The notes: generated from the sequence alone by a model not told the origin. Positions 28,436 through 38,214 are shown, counted from the first letter of the stretch. The stretch: 64,000 bases of DNA from Marinimicrococcus flavescens (GCA_029211145.1 JARGEQ010000016.1:1-64000); one strand, 5' to 3'. A program made the numbers and translations.

Positions 28436-29970
28436 GCCATCTGATCATCGTGCCGGTGGTGCTGCCGGCGCTCATGGCGGCTTTCCTGGTGCTCGCGGCG
28501 CGTCACGACATGGTGCTGCAGCGTGCCCTCTCGGCCAGCTCGGCGGTCCTTCTCCTGGCCTGCGCCCTGTTCCTCTACGGCCTCGCCGCCGAGGGCCAGC
28601 CGCTGCCCTACCTCCTGGGCGACTGGCCGGCGCCCTTCGGCATCGTCCTCGTCCTCGACCGCCTCTCGGCCCTCATGCTGGTGCTCACCGGCATTCTGGG
28701 CGTGGCGGTGGCGCTGTTCGCGATGACCGGGCGCGATACCGGCGGACGCCATTTTCACGCCCTCCTCCAGTTCCAGCTCATGGGCATCAACGGCGCCTTC
28801 CTGACCGGCGACCTCTTCAACCTCTTCGTCTTCTTCGAGGTCCTGCTGATCGCTTCCTACGGCCTGATGCTGCACGGCGGCGGGCCTCGGCGGCTGGGCG
28901 CGGGGCTGCACTATGTCATCGTGAACCTGGTGGGCTCGACCCTGTTCCTGTTCGCGGTCGGCATGATCTATGCCGTTACCGGCACCCTCAACATGGCCGA
29001 CCTCGCCATCGCTGTGGGCCAGGTGGCGCCCGGCGACGCGGCCCTGCTGCGCGCCGGCGGCGGCCTGCTGCTCACGGTCTTCGCCATCAAGGCCGCCCTG
29101 GTGCCGTTCCACTGGTGGCTGCGCGGCACCTACAGCGCCGCCCCCGCACCGGTGGCCGCCCTCTTCGCCATCATGACCAAGGTGGGCGCCTACTCGATCA
29201 TCCGGGTCTTCACCCTGATCTTCGGCGCCGGCGCCGGCGACGCCGCCTGGCTGGCCGCTCCCTGGATCCTGCCGGCAGCGCTCGTCACCCTGGTGCTGGG
29301 GACGATCGGCCTGCTCGCCAGCCGCACCCTCTTCGATCTGGCCGCCTTCTCGATCGTGGCCTCGATGGGAACGCTGCTGATCGCCATCGGCCTGTTCACG
29401 CCCGAGGCGATGACCGCCGCCCTCTACTACCTGATCCACAGCACCTTCACCGGTGCGGCCCTCTTCATGGTGGGCGGGATCGTGGCGACCGGTCGCGGCG
29501 AGACCGGCGACCGGCTCGTGGCAGCCGCGCCCTTCCCGCGCGACCAGCTGGTGGCCGGCCTCTTCTTCCTGGCTGCCATCGCCATGGCCGGCATGCCGCC
29601 GCTCTCGGGCTTCCTCGGCAAGCTCCTGATCCTCGAGAGCGCCCAGAATGCACCGCTGATGAGCTGGATCTGGGCCATCGTGCTCGGCACCAGCCTGCTC
29701 ATGCTGGTGGGCTTCGGCCGCGCCGGCAGCGTGCTGTTCTGGAAGAGCGCCGCAGTGGCCGGCGACGGCAGCCGCCCGGTTGCGGGAACCGGCAATGCCC
29801 TGCCGTTGGTCGCTACCGCCACGGTGATCGCCGGCACGGCACTCCTGACCCTGCTGGCAGGACCCGCCACCGCCGAGCTCGACCTCACCACACGGCAGAT
29901 CTTCGATCCCACCGACTATGTGCGGGCGGTCCTCGGCGACGAGGCGGCCCTCCAGATCGCGGAGCGCTGA
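28432..29970 (+). CDS. mrpD: MrpD subunit, NuoN/NuoM-like
   Basis: 512 residues from a GTG start overlapping mrpC. About 14 helices. The proton-antiporter core reads GDLFNLFVFFEVLLIASYGLML, then ALVPFHWWLRGTYSAAPAPVAALFAIMTKVGAYS, matching MrpD rather than MrpA. FFLAAIAMAGMPPLSGFLGKLL is also typical. It forms the ion-translocating core with MrpA. Length is usual. Confidence 0.95.
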   Translation: MSHLIIVPVVLPALMAAFLVLAARHDMVLQRALSASSAVLLLACALFLYGLAAEGQPLPYLLGDWPAPFGIVLVLDRLSALMLVLTGILGVAVALFAMTGRDTGGRHFHALLQFQLMGINGAFLTGDLFNLFVFFEVLLIASYGLMLHGGGPRRLGAGLHYVIVNLVGSTLFLFAVGMIYAVTGTLNMADLAIAVGQVAPGDAALLRAGGGLLLTVFAIKAALVPFHWWLRGTYSAAPAPVAALFAIMTKVGAYSIIRVFTLIFGAGAGDAAWLAAPWILPAALVTLVLGTIGLLASRTLFDLAAFSIVASMGTLLIAIGLFTPEAMTAALYYLIHSTFTGAALFMVGGIVATGRGETGDRLVAAAPFPRDQLVAGLFFLAAIAMAGMPPLSGFLGKLLILESAQNAPLMSWIWAIVLGTSLLMLVGFGRAGSVLFWKSAAVAGDGSRPVAGTGNALPLVATATVIAGTALLTLLAGPATAELDLTTRQIFDPTDYVRAVLGDEAALQIAER

Positions 29971-29973
29971 GCC

Positions 29974-30465
29974 GTGCGGAGCCGCCTCGTCCCCCACCCC
30001 CTGCTCACCTTGGCGCTGACCGCCGTCTGGCTGCTTCTGGTCAACGAGGCGAGCCTCGGCCACCTCCTGCTGGGCCTGGTGCTGGGCCTGATCGTGCCGC
30101 TGCTCACCGCCGCCTACTGGCCGGGACGGCCCCGGGTGCGGCGGCCGATCCGCTGGATCGAGTATGGCCTCGTCGTTCTCTGGGACATCCTCGTGGCCAA
30201 CGTGCAAGTGGCCTACCTGGTGATCTTCAAGAGGAACGACCAGCTGCGGCCGCGCTTCCTGACCGTGCCGCTGGAGCTGTCCTCGCCGGAGGCCATCACC
30301 GTGCTCGCGGGAACCATTACCATGACGCCGGGCACGGTGAGTGCGGATCTCTCGGCCGACGGAAGGGCGCTGCTCGTTCATGCGCTCGATACCGGCGATC
30401 CGCAGGAGACCGCCCGCGACATCAAGCAGCGCTACGAGGCCCGCCTGAAGGAGATCTTCCGATGA
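29974..30465 (+). CDS. mrpE: MrpE subunit
   Basis: 163 residues from a GTG start 3 nt after the mrpD stop. Two N-terminal helices (LTLALTAVWLLLVNE, LLLGLVLGLIVPLL) are followed by a cytoplasmic domain with VPLELSSPEAITVLAGTITMTPGT, the MrpE hallmark. Its 3' end overlaps mrpF by 4 nt (ATGA). Confidence 0.94.
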   Translation: MRSRLVPHPLLTLALTAVWLLLVNEASLGHLLLGLVLGLIVPLLTAAYWPGRPRVRRPIRWIEYGLVVLWDILVANVQVAYLVIFKRNDQLRPRFLTVPLELSSPEAITVLAGTITMTPGTVSADLSADGRALLVHALDTGDPQETARDIKQRYEARLKEIFR

Positions 30466-30731
30466 TCGCGCTCGCCAGCACGATTGCCGCCGGCGCCATC
30501 GGCGTGGCGCTGCTCCTCAACCTGGTGCGGCTGGTGCGCGGGCCCGACGTGGTCGACCGGGTGCTGGCGCTGGACACGATGGTCATCAACGCCATCGCGC
30601 TGATCCTGCTCCTGGGCATCGCCAGCGAGCGCGAGGTCTATTTCGAGGGCGCGCTGCTGTTCGCCATGGTGGGCTTCATCTCCACCGTGGCGTTCGCCAA
30701 GTACCTGCTGCGCGGCGACGTGATCGAGTAG
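30462..30731 (+). CDS. mrpF: MrpF subunit
   Basis: 89 residues, three helices. The conserved GPDVVDRVLALDTMVINAIALILLLG segment, with the acidic residues thought to act in ion movement, identifies MrpF. Start ATG overlaps the mrpE stop. It ends 10 nt before mrpG. Confidence 0.94.
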   Translation: MIALASTIAAGAIGVALLLNLVRLVRGPDVVDRVLALDTMVINAIALILLLGIASEREVYFEGALLFAMVGFISTVAFAKYLLRGDVIE

Positions 30732-30741
30732 GAGAGGCACC

Positions 30742-31143
30742 ATGATCGCCACCCTGGCCGAGGCGCTCGCCGCCTTCCTGATCCTCGCCGGCGGCTTCTT
30801 CGCGCTGGTGGGCTCCTACGGCCTCGCCAAGCTGCCCGACCTCATGACCCGGCTGCACGGCCCCACTAAGGCCACGACCCTGGGCGTGGGCGGCATCGTC
30901 CTCGCCTCGATGATCGTGGCGGGGCTCGAGGGCCGGCTCTCGCTGCACGAGCTGCTGATCGCCCTCTTCCTCTTCCTGACCGCGCCGGTTAGCGCCTTCA
31001 TGCTCGCCAAGGCGCACATCCTGCGCGACGCCCGTACGGCAGGCTCGCTGCCGCCGACCGGCACCGAGACCGGCTGGGCGACCACCCACGTGCCCGCGGG
31101 CGGGGCGGGCAAGGACAGAAAGCGCGCCGCGGCCGGCTCCTGA
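30742..31143 (+). CDS. mrpG: MrpG subunit
   Basis: 133 residues, three helices, with GSYGLAKLPDLMTRLHGPTKATTLGVGG, the MrpG signature. GGAGAGGCACC precedes the ATG. The last ~35 residues form a hydrophilic tail rich in Gly/Lys/Ala, longer than the core requires. It closes the operon, and a strong terminator follows 29 nt after the stop. Confidence 0.93.
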   Translation: MIATLAEALAAFLILAGGFFALVGSYGLAKLPDLMTRLHGPTKATTLGVGGIVLASMIVAGLEGRLSLHELLIALFLFLTAPVSAFMLAKAHILRDARTAGSLPPTGTETGWATTHVPAGGAGKDRKRAAAGS

Positions 31144-31171
31144 GCTGCCGCACGGCGCAATCGACGGGAAG

Positions 31172-31199
31172 AGGGGCGGCTTCGGCCGCCCCTTCCTTT
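31172..31199 (+). terminator. UUCG-loop terminator of the mrp operon
   Basis: GGGGCGGC and GCCGCCCC close a TTCG tetraloop, extended by GAAG/TTCC, with a TTCCTTT tail. It lies between convergent mrpG and the first phosphatase gene and may serve both strands. Confidence 0.85.
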
Positions 31200-31209
31200 A
31201 CCGTCCCGC

Positions 31210-33177
31210 TCAGCCGGCGATCACCCCGCCGTCCTTCCTGACCACGACGACCACGGAGGGCCGCGGCGGCATGCCTTCCTCGAAGTCGGGCCAGCGGGTG
31301 GCCGGCGTCTCGAACGTGCCCTCGTTGCCCTGGGCGTCCTCCTCGCCCGGGTGCTGGACGGCGAGGAAGAGCGTGCGGCCGTCCGGCGTGAAGCTCGGGC
31401 CGCACATCTCCGCACCCACCGGGCAGCGGAAGAAGTGCCGCGAGGTGCCGCGCCCCTCCCCCTCCGTCTCCACCGCCCAGAGCCCGTCGGAGCGGCCGGT
31501 CTTCAAGGCGCTGTTGCCGTCGGTGGCGACCCACAGGCGGCCGGCGGCGTCGAAGGCACAGTTGTCGGGCATGCCGAACCAGCCGTGCTCGCTGGTGCCG
31601 GCGGCGAAGGTGGCGCCCACCTCGGCGATCGAGGGATCGCCGCAGCGCACGAGGATGTCCCAGCTCCAGCGGTCGGCCGCGTGGTCGCCCCCGGGCGGGG
31701 TCATCTCGATGATGTGGCCGAAGCGGTTGTCGGCGCGGGGATTGGCGGCGTCGGTCTGGTCGGCCTTGCGCTTGGTGTTGTTGGTGAGCATGGCGTAGAC
31801 CTTGCGGGTCCGCGGGTTGGGCTCCACGTCCTCCGGCCGGTCCATCTTCGTGGCGCCCAGCAGGTCGGCCGCCCTGCGGGTCTCGATCACCACGTCGGCC
31901 TGACTCTCGAAGCCGTTCTGCGGCGTCAGCGGGCCCTCCCCGAAGACCAGCGGCAGCCATTCCATGGAGCCGTCCTCGTCAAAGCGGGCGACGGAGAGCG
32001 TGCCCTCGTCGAGCAGGTCCATGTTGGCCGCGCGGTCGTCGGGATCGTAGCGGCCGGCGGTGACGAACCTGTAGATATAGTCGAAGCGCTCGTCGTCGCC
32101 CATGTAGGCCACGACCCGGCCATCCCTGCTGAGGATGGTGTTGGCGCCCTCGTGCTTGAAGCGGCCCAGCGCGGTGCGCTTTTTGGGGATCGCACCCGGA
32201 TCGTAGGGGTCGATCTCGACCATCCAGCCGAACCGGTTGGGCTCGTTGGGCTCCTTGGCAAGGTCGAAGCGCTCGACGTGGCGGCCCCAGCCGTAGGAGT
32301 TGCCGGGCACGCCGTAGCGGGCGTAGTTGCGGGCCTCGGCATGGCCCTCGGGAAGCTCCCCTGTGAAGTAGCCGTGGAAGTTCTCCTCGGCCGAGAGCCA
32401 GGTGCCCCAGGGCGTGACGCCGCCGGCGCAGTTGTTGATCATGCCGAGCACCTCGCGGCCGCTCGGGTCGGCCCCGGTCCTCAGGCGCGAATGGCCGGCC
32501 GCCGGGCCGGTGAGCTCCATCACCGTGCCGGAGGCGGTGATGCGCCGGGCAAAGCGGCTGCCGGGCACGACCTCCCAGCCGCCTTCACCCTTGCGCACCT
32601 CGATGATGCTGCCGCCATGGGCCGCCATCTCGACCATGGCGAGCTCACGAGTGAGGTAGCCGAGCCTGCCCTCCCTGGTGATCCGCGCCGCGGCACCCGG
32701 GAACATCAGCTCCTCGTTGGTGTATTCGTGATTGACGGCAAGCAGCCCGTGCCCGCTCGAGCCGTCGATCGGGAAGTAGCCCACGAAGTCGTTGTTGTAG
32801 CCGAACTGACGGCGCTGGGCCGCCTCGCTCTGGGCCATCGGGTCGAAGGAAGGCGCCTCCGGCAGCACCGGATCGCCCCAGCGGATCAGGACCTGCGCGT
32901 CATGGCCCGGCGCCACGTGATGATGCTCGTCGACACCGGCCTCGAGCTCCTCGAAGTCGAAGCCCGGGCCGCCGCCCGCGGCCGCACGGGCCGAGCTTGC
33001 CAGCGCCATCGGACCCAGGGCCGCGGTGATGGCCGTGGTCGCCAGGACACCGCGCAGCAGCTCGCGGCGGCCGAACCGGCGTGCCACGATCTCGCCCATG
33101 GTGGGATTGGCGGTAGGGTTCCTGCCTGCGTCCTCGCTCTCCTCGAAGGCGCGGGCGCGCGTGGGCGTGTCGTTCAT
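31210..33177 (-). CDS. PhoX-family (DUF839) alkaline phosphatase, paralogue 1
   Basis: 655 residues from an ATG with GGGGAG 8 nt upstream. A twin-arginine-like signal (GRRELLRGVLATTAITAA) ends near ASSARA, so Tat export with cofactor is likely. The PhoX beta-propeller shows VNHEYTNEELMFPG, NNCAGGVTPWGTWLSAEENFHGYF and RFKHEGANT, residues used for Ca/Fe binding. It releases phosphate from organic phosphomonoesters in the periplasm. Second of two tandem copies (147 nt after the other). No obvious Pho box was recognised. Confidence 0.9.
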   Translation of the reverse strand: MNDTPTRARAFEESEDAGRNPTANPTMGEIVARRFGRRELLRGVLATTAITAALGPMALASSARAAAGGGPGFDFEELEAGVDEHHHVAPGHDAQVLIRWGDPVLPEAPSFDPMAQSEAAQRRQFGYNNDFVGYFPIDGSSGHGLLAVNHEYTNEELMFPGAAARITREGRLGYLTRELAMVEMAAHGGSIIEVRKGEGGWEVVPGSRFARRITASGTVMELTGPAAGHSRLRTGADPSGREVLGMINNCAGGVTPWGTWLSAEENFHGYFTGELPEGHAEARNYARYGVPGNSYGWGRHVERFDLAKEPNEPNRFGWMVEIDPYDPGAIPKKRTALGRFKHEGANTILSRDGRVVAYMGDDERFDYIYRFVTAGRYDPDDRAANMDLLDEGTLSVARFDEDGSMEWLPLVFGEGPLTPQNGFESQADVVIETRRAADLLGATKMDRPEDVEPNPRTRKVYAMLTNNTKRKADQTDAANPRADNRFGHIIEMTPPGGDHAADRWSWDILVRCGDPSIAEVGATFAAGTSEHGWFGMPDNCAFDAAGRLWVATDGNSALKTGRSDGLWAVETEGEGRGTSRHFFRCPVGAEMCGPSFTPDGRTLFLAVQHPGEEDAQGNEGTFETPATRWPDFEEGMPPRPSVVVVVRKDGGVIAG

Positions 33178-33324
33178 GGCTGTGGCTCCCCGGACGGATG
33201 CTGCCGCGGCCGTCCCGGAGACAGCCGCCCTCACCGCCCACCTAGAGCCGCTCAATGACAGCACCGTGCACGGCGTGCGACAGGTGTGCGCACGCCGCGC
33301 GCCGGCTGCCGCGAGGCTGGTCCG

Positions 33325-35334
33325 TCAGCCGCCGATGGGCCCGCCGTCGTCCCGGGTGATGGCCACCACCGAGGGCCGCGGCGGCATGCCCTCGGCGAAG
33401 TCGGGCCAGCGGGTCGACGGGGTCTCGAAGGTCGAGGACATGTCACCCGATTCCGCCGGATGCTGGACCGCCACGAAGAGAGTCGTGCCGTCCGGCGTGA
33501 ACTCCGGGCCGCACATCTCCGCGCCTCTGGGGCAGGCGAAGAAGAACTTCACGTCGCCGCGCCGCGGCCCTTCCAGCTCGCAGGCATACATCCCGTCGGG
33601 GATGTCGTTCTTGGCCTGGGAGCTCCCCTGGTCGGTGGAGATCCACAAGCGTCCCGCCGGGTCGAACGCGCAGTTGTCCGGCGAGGAGAACCACGTGTCG
33701 CTGCCCTCGCCGTAGCGCGCACCGCTGTCGGCCTCGGCTGGATTGCCGGCCATGAGGAGGATCTCCCACTGGTAGCGCTCGGCTGTGTGATCGGCCTCGG
33801 CCCCCTCGCCGCCGGGAGGGATCAGTTCCAGAACGTGGCCGTGCCGGTTGGGGCCGCGCGGGTTCACCGCGTCCACCTGCTCGGGCTTGCGCCGCGAGTT
33901 GTTGGTGAGCATCACGTAGACGCGCCCGTTGACCGGGTTGGGCTCCACGTCCTCCGGCCGGTCCATGGGCGTGGCGCCTAGAAGATCGGCCGCCCGCCGG
34001 GTCTCGATCAGGACGTCTGCCTGGCTTTGGAAGTCGTTCTCGGCGGTCAGCGGGCCCTGACCAAAGACCAGCGGCAGCCAGGTCAGCCCCTCCTCGTCGA
34101 ACCTCGCGACGTAGAGCGTGCCGTCGTCCAGCAGCGAGCGGTTCTCGAGCCCGTGCGCCGGGTCGAACTTCCCGGCCGAGACATAGCGGTAGAGATAGTC
34201 GAACCGCTCGTCGTCGCCCGAATAGAACACCACCCGCCCGTCCTTGTTGACGAAGCTGGTGGCCCCCTCGTGCTTGAAGCGGCCGAGCGCGGTGTGCTTC
34301 ACCGGCACCGACTGCGGGTCGTAGGGGTCGTACTCAACTACCCAGCCATAGCGGTTGGGCTCGTTGGGCTCCTTGGCGAGATTGAAGCGGTCGACGCTCT
34401 TCCACCAGGGATAGCGGGCATTGGCCTTGACGCCGTAGCGCTTGTAGTTACGGGCCTCCGGCGCGTTATCCGGATCGCCGCCGCCGAAATAGCCGTGAAA
34501 ATTCTCCTCGGCCATCAGCACGGTGCCCCAGGGGGTCTTGCCGCCCGCACAGTTGTTGATGGTGCCGAAGACCTTCTCGCCGGTGGGATCGTAGCCGGTC
34601 TTCATCCGCTCGTGCCCGGCGGCCGGGCCGGCGATGCGCATCTCGGTGTCGAGCGTGATGCGGCGCGCGTAGCTGCTCTCGGGCACCATCTTCCAGCGGC
34701 CGTTCTCCTTGACGACCTCGATGATCGAGCCGTTGTGGGCCATCATCTCGATGGCCGACTGCTCGGGCGTCTGCGCGTCCACGCTGGCAGCCTCGATGGC
34801 GTCGGCCTCCTTGCCCTTCTCCGCCTGCTGGCCGGCATCGACCCGGGTCCAGCCCGGGAACATCAGCTCGGGTGACGTGTACTCGTGATTGACGTGCAGG
34901 AGGCCGTGCCCGGAATTGTCGGAGCCGCGCGGCAGCGGGAAGTAGGCGAGATAGTCGCAGTTGTAGCCGAACTGCCCCGCCTGGGCGGCGGCGCTCTGGT
35001 TTTGCGGGTCGAACTCCGGCGCATCTGCCAGGACCGCATCGCCCCAGCGCGCGAGGATGTCGGCGCTGTGGCCGGGGGCCAGCTGGATGTCGTCGGTGAT
35101 CTTGTGGGGCGGCGACTGGAAATCGAGCGGCCGGGATCCGTCGGCCGCGAGCGCGAAGCGGCTGGTCATCAGCCCGCTCGCAATCGCCGTGCTGACGAAG
35201 CCCTTGAGCACCGTGCGCCGCGCCATGCGGCGCGCCGCCACCTCGACCAGCGGCCGGTTGGCCGAGCGGTTGGAGCCCAGATCGTCGTCGTCGGTGACCT
35301 CGACCGCCTCGTAGCGCTTGTCCAGCGTCGTCAT
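33325..35334 (-). CDS. PhoX-family (DUF839) alkaline phosphatase, paralogue 2
   Basis: 669 residues; GGGAGG precedes the ATG. A twin-arginine-like ARRTVLKGFVSTAIASGLM signal lies at about 37-56. It shares VNHEYTSPELMFPG, NNCAGGKTPWGTVLMAEENFHGYF, RFKHEGATS and the C-terminal TRWPDFAEGMPPRPSVVAI with paralogue 1, and the two clearly arose by tandem duplication. It differs by an insertion of about 20 residues after the first HEY motif (rich in Glu/Ala/Gln). First in the pair on the minus strand. Same predicted role. Confidence 0.9.
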   Translation of the reverse strand: MTTLDKRYEAVEVTDDDDLGSNRSANRPLVEVAARRMARRTVLKGFVSTAIASGLMTSRFALAADGSRPLDFQSPPHKITDDIQLAPGHSADILARWGDAVLADAPEFDPQNQSAAAQAGQFGYNCDYLAYFPLPRGSDNSGHGLLHVNHEYTSPELMFPGWTRVDAGQQAEKGKEADAIEAASVDAQTPEQSAIEMMAHNGSIIEVVKENGRWKMVPESSYARRITLDTEMRIAGPAAGHERMKTGYDPTGEKVFGTINNCAGGKTPWGTVLMAEENFHGYFGGGDPDNAPEARNYKRYGVKANARYPWWKSVDRFNLAKEPNEPNRYGWVVEYDPYDPQSVPVKHTALGRFKHEGATSFVNKDGRVVFYSGDDERFDYLYRYVSAGKFDPAHGLENRSLLDDGTLYVARFDEEGLTWLPLVFGQGPLTAENDFQSQADVLIETRRAADLLGATPMDRPEDVEPNPVNGRVYVMLTNNSRRKPEQVDAVNPRGPNRHGHVLELIPPGGEGAEADHTAERYQWEILLMAGNPAEADSGARYGEGSDTWFSSPDNCAFDPAGRLWISTDQGSSQAKNDIPDGMYACELEGPRRGDVKFFFACPRGAEMCGPEFTPDGTTLFVAVQHPAESGDMSSTFETPSTRWPDFAEGMPPRPSVVAITRDDGGPIGG

Positions 35335-35482
35335 TTATCGCCTCCCTTGTCCTTGCCCGCGGAACGGGTACCGGACAATGAAACCCAACAAACCGGCTGG
35401 AGCAAGGGCGGGAGACGCCGCCGGAAGGCACGCCGGGGGCGCGGCGGCCGGACGTGGCCAGGCCGGCCGCCGCGCCGGCTGG

Positions 35483-36613
35483 CTAGCGCAGCGTGAACCT
35501 GGCCACCGCCTCGCGGTCGATCTCGATGCCGAGGCCGGGCCCCGTCGGGACGTCCACCCAGCCCTCGCGATGCTCGAGGGGCTCGGCGAGCACCGCCTGG
35601 CGGAAGGGATGCTCGGTGCGGTCGAGCTCGAGCATGGGCTCCACCGGGCGGTGCACCGGCGGATTGCGGGGCAGCACGGCCAGGAACTGCAGGGCCGCGG
35701 CGAGGCCGATGCCGGTGCCCCAGACGTGCGGCACGCAGCGCACGCCGAAGGCCGCCGCCATGTCGGCGATCTTCTTGCCCTCGGACAGCCCGCCCACGCC
35801 GCAGAGATCGGGCTGGGCTATGTCGAGCGCCCTACGCACGAAGAGCTCGCGGAAGTCCCAGCGGGTGAACGAGCACTCGCCGCCCGCCACCGGGACCGGC
35901 TGGAGAAGGCGCAGCTCGGCGTAGCCGGCCACGTCCTCGGGCACCACCGGCTCCTCGAACCAGCCCACGTCCAGCTCGGCCAGCGCCCGCCCGAGCCGGG
36001 CCGCGTGGGCCACGTCGTAGCCGTGGTTGGCGTCCACCATGAGCCCCACGTCGGGCCCGATCGCCTCGCGCACCGCCTTCGCGTTGCGCAGGTCCTCGGC
36101 GATCCCGAAGCCCACCTTGAGCTTCACCGCAGCAAATCCCTCCGCCGCGTAGCCGCCCGCCTCCTCGGCCAGGTACGCCACCGGATCGCCCTCCAAGCGG
36201 CGGTAGAGGCCGGTGGCGTAGGCGCGCACCCGCTCGCGGATCGGCCCGCCCATGAGCCGGTGGACCGGCTGGCCCAGCGCCTTGCCCTTGATGTCCCAAA
36301 GGGCGATGTCGATGCCGGAGAGGGCGGCGATGACGATGCCGCGCTGGCCCTGGTCGCGGAAGGCGTTGTGCAGCTTCTGCCAGAGCCGGTCGGTGGCCAG
36401 CGCGTCCTCGCCGGCGAGCAGGCCCGCCATGGTCTCCACCATCGCGGCGGTGGGCCGCACGTAGCCGTAGCACTCGCCCCAGCCCGTCGCCCCGTCCTCG
36501 GTGGCGATCTCCACCAGCACGCTCTGGCGCCGGTCGGCCTGCGAGAACGACCAGGCGAACGGCTTTTCCAGCGGCGCCTCGAGAATGTGCGCACGGACCG
36601 AGCGGATCATCAT
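35483..36613 (-). CDS. mandelate racemase/muconate-lactonizing-group enolase-superfamily enzyme
   Basis: 376 residues; GGGGGAGG lies 6 nt before the first of two ATGs. The capping domain is followed by the barrel with K164-x-K166, metal ligands D194, E220 and E246, and H296 (the MR-type His). This set fits sugar-acid dehydratases or racemases of the MR subgroup. The exact substrate cannot be read from the sequence. It lies 55 nt downstream of the P450 gene on the same strand, so they may be co-transcribed, but a shared pathway is only a guess. Confidence 0.85.
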   Translation of the reverse strand: MMIRSVRAHILEAPLEKPFAWSFSQADRRQSVLVEIATEDGATGWGECYGYVRPTAAMVETMAGLLAGEDALATDRLWQKLHNAFRDQGQRGIVIAALSGIDIALWDIKGKALGQPVHRLMGGPIRERVRAYATGLYRRLEGDPVAYLAEEAGGYAAEGFAAVKLKVGFGIAEDLRNAKAVREAIGPDVGLMVDANHGYDVAHAARLGRALAELDVGWFEEPVVPEDVAGYAELRLLQPVPVAGGECSFTRWDFRELFVRRALDIAQPDLCGVGGLSEGKKIADMAAAFGVRCVPHVWGTGIGLAAALQFLAVLPRNPPVHRPVEPMLELDRTEHPFRQAVLAEPLEHREGWVDVPTGPGLGIEIDREAVARFTLR

Positions 36614-36668
36614 GGCTTGCCTCCCCCTGCGCTGCCTGCCTCGCATGCCACCGCAGGAGCGGCAAGCA

Positions 36669-38057
36669 TCAGGCGCGGCGCTCCAGCCGGAACGGCGGCC
36701 TGTGGTCGGGATAGATGGTCACCACCCCCACCGGCAGCACCCGCCCCCGCCTCGCCGTCGCGATCCGGTAGCGCCGCACCGTCTCCGACAGCACGATGGC
36801 CGCCTCCAGGAGGGCGAACTGGGCGCCGATGCAGACCCGCGGGCCGACGCCGAAGGGCAGGTAGCTGAAACGCTGCGGCGGCGGGGCGCCCGGCAGGAAC
36901 CTCGTCGGGTCGAACCGGTCGGGCTCGCGCCAGAGCTTGCGGTGGCGGTGCAGCACCCAGGGCGCCACCACCATGAGGGAGCCGGGCGGCACCTCGCGGC
37001 CGCACACCGTGTCGGCTTCCCGCGCGGCGCGCACGATGGTGAAGGCCGGCGGGTAGAGCCGCAGCGCCTCCTGCACCACGGCGCGCGCCAGCGGGAGACG
37101 CGCTGCCGCCTCCTGTGCGTTCTCCGGTGCGAGCCCGCCCGCATCGGCCTCCGCCGCCACCGCCTCCTGCACGTCCGGCGCCAGGGTCAGCAGCCAGAGC
37201 GACCAGAAGAGGGCCAGTGCCGTGGTCTCGTGGCCGGCGATGATGAGGGTCGCGATCTGGTCGCGCAGCTCGTCCGGCGCGAATCCCTCGCCGCCGACAG
37301 GTGCCGCCAGCAGATCGAAGAGGTCGCGGGGCGGATCCGCGGTGCCGCGCGCCGCCCGCTCGGCGATCACCGCCTCCACCACCCGCGCGAAGCCCGCGCC
37401 GAGGCGGCGGCGCACCCAGTCGCGCGGCGTGGCGATGCCGGCCGGCAGCACGAAGTCGAGCGGCCCCGGCCGCGCCGCCCGGGCGCCGTAGCGCTCCACC
37501 GCGGCGCGAAGGGCGCCGGCATGGGGCGTCATGGACTGCGAGAACAGCGCCTCGCCCGCCACCTCTAGTGTCAGGTGCTGGACGAAGCCCAGCAGGTCCA
37601 CGGCACCGAGCCCCTTGTACTGCAGCGCGTCGAGCCGGGTGGCGGCGAGCCTGACGGCCACCTCCGCCACCACCTCGAGGCTGCGCGGCGCGAAAGCCGG
37701 GGCGGCCGCCCGCCGCTGGCGCTTCCAGCGCTCGCCCTCGGCCAGGAACAGCCCGTCGCCGATCATCGGGTGGAGGATGCGCACGGTGGCCGGCGTGCGC
37801 CCGTAATTGGCGTGGTTGTCGACCAGCACCCGGCGGATCGCCTCAGGATCGTTCAGCAAAAAGCTCTGCCGGCCGAGGAACGGACGCGAGACGATGTCGA
37901 GCTCGTAGGCCGGCGCGCCCCATGTCACCAGCGCGTTGCGGCGAAGCTGGAGAAGCAGCCGCCACAAAGGCTGCTCGCCGGTCCACGGCCGCGGACGCGG
38001 CGGCTCCACCGGCGCGAAGCGCAGCGCGGCACTGGTGGGGGCAGAGGCAAGGTCCAT
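36669..38057 (-). CDS. cytochrome P450
   Basis: 462 residues, soluble bacterial type. The I-helix motif AGHETT, the K-helix EALR and the heme loop FGVGPRVCIG with the Cys ligand are all present. The N-terminus (PPRPRPWTGEQPLWRLLLQLRRNAL) resembles class I fatty-acid or terpenoid-type P450s (CYP102/CYP4-like ends), but the substrate is unknown. The start is secure: GGAGGAG lies 7 nt before the ATG. No ferredoxin or reductase gene is adjacent. Confidence 0.94.
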   Translation of the reverse strand: MDLASAPTSAALRFAPVEPPRPRPWTGEQPLWRLLLQLRRNALVTWGAPAYELDIVSRPFLGRQSFLLNDPEAIRRVLVDNHANYGRTPATVRILHPMIGDGLFLAEGERWKRQRRAAAPAFAPRSLEVVAEVAVRLAATRLDALQYKGLGAVDLLGFVQHLTLEVAGEALFSQSMTPHAGALRAAVERYGARAARPGPLDFVLPAGIATPRDWVRRRLGAGFARVVEAVIAERAARGTADPPRDLFDLLAAPVGGEGFAPDELRDQIATLIIAGHETTALALFWSLWLLTLAPDVQEAVAAEADAGGLAPENAQEAAARLPLARAVVQEALRLYPPAFTIVRAAREADTVCGREVPPGSLMVVAPWVLHRHRKLWREPDRFDPTRFLPGAPPPQRFSYLPFGVGPRVCIGAQFALLEAAIVLSETVRRYRIATARRGRVLPVGVVTIYPDHRPPFRLERRA

Positions 38058-38214
38058 GGCCACTCTCCTCCGGACCCTGCAAACGCGGTCCGAGCCCTCC
38101 AAGCTAGCCTCCCCCGCACCGATGCCAAGAGCGGCGGGTCGCCGGCGCCTTCCGCAACGCCCACCTGCCGCAGGCCTGCTTGCCAGCGCGCGAGGATCGC
38201 CTAGCCTTGCCGCC

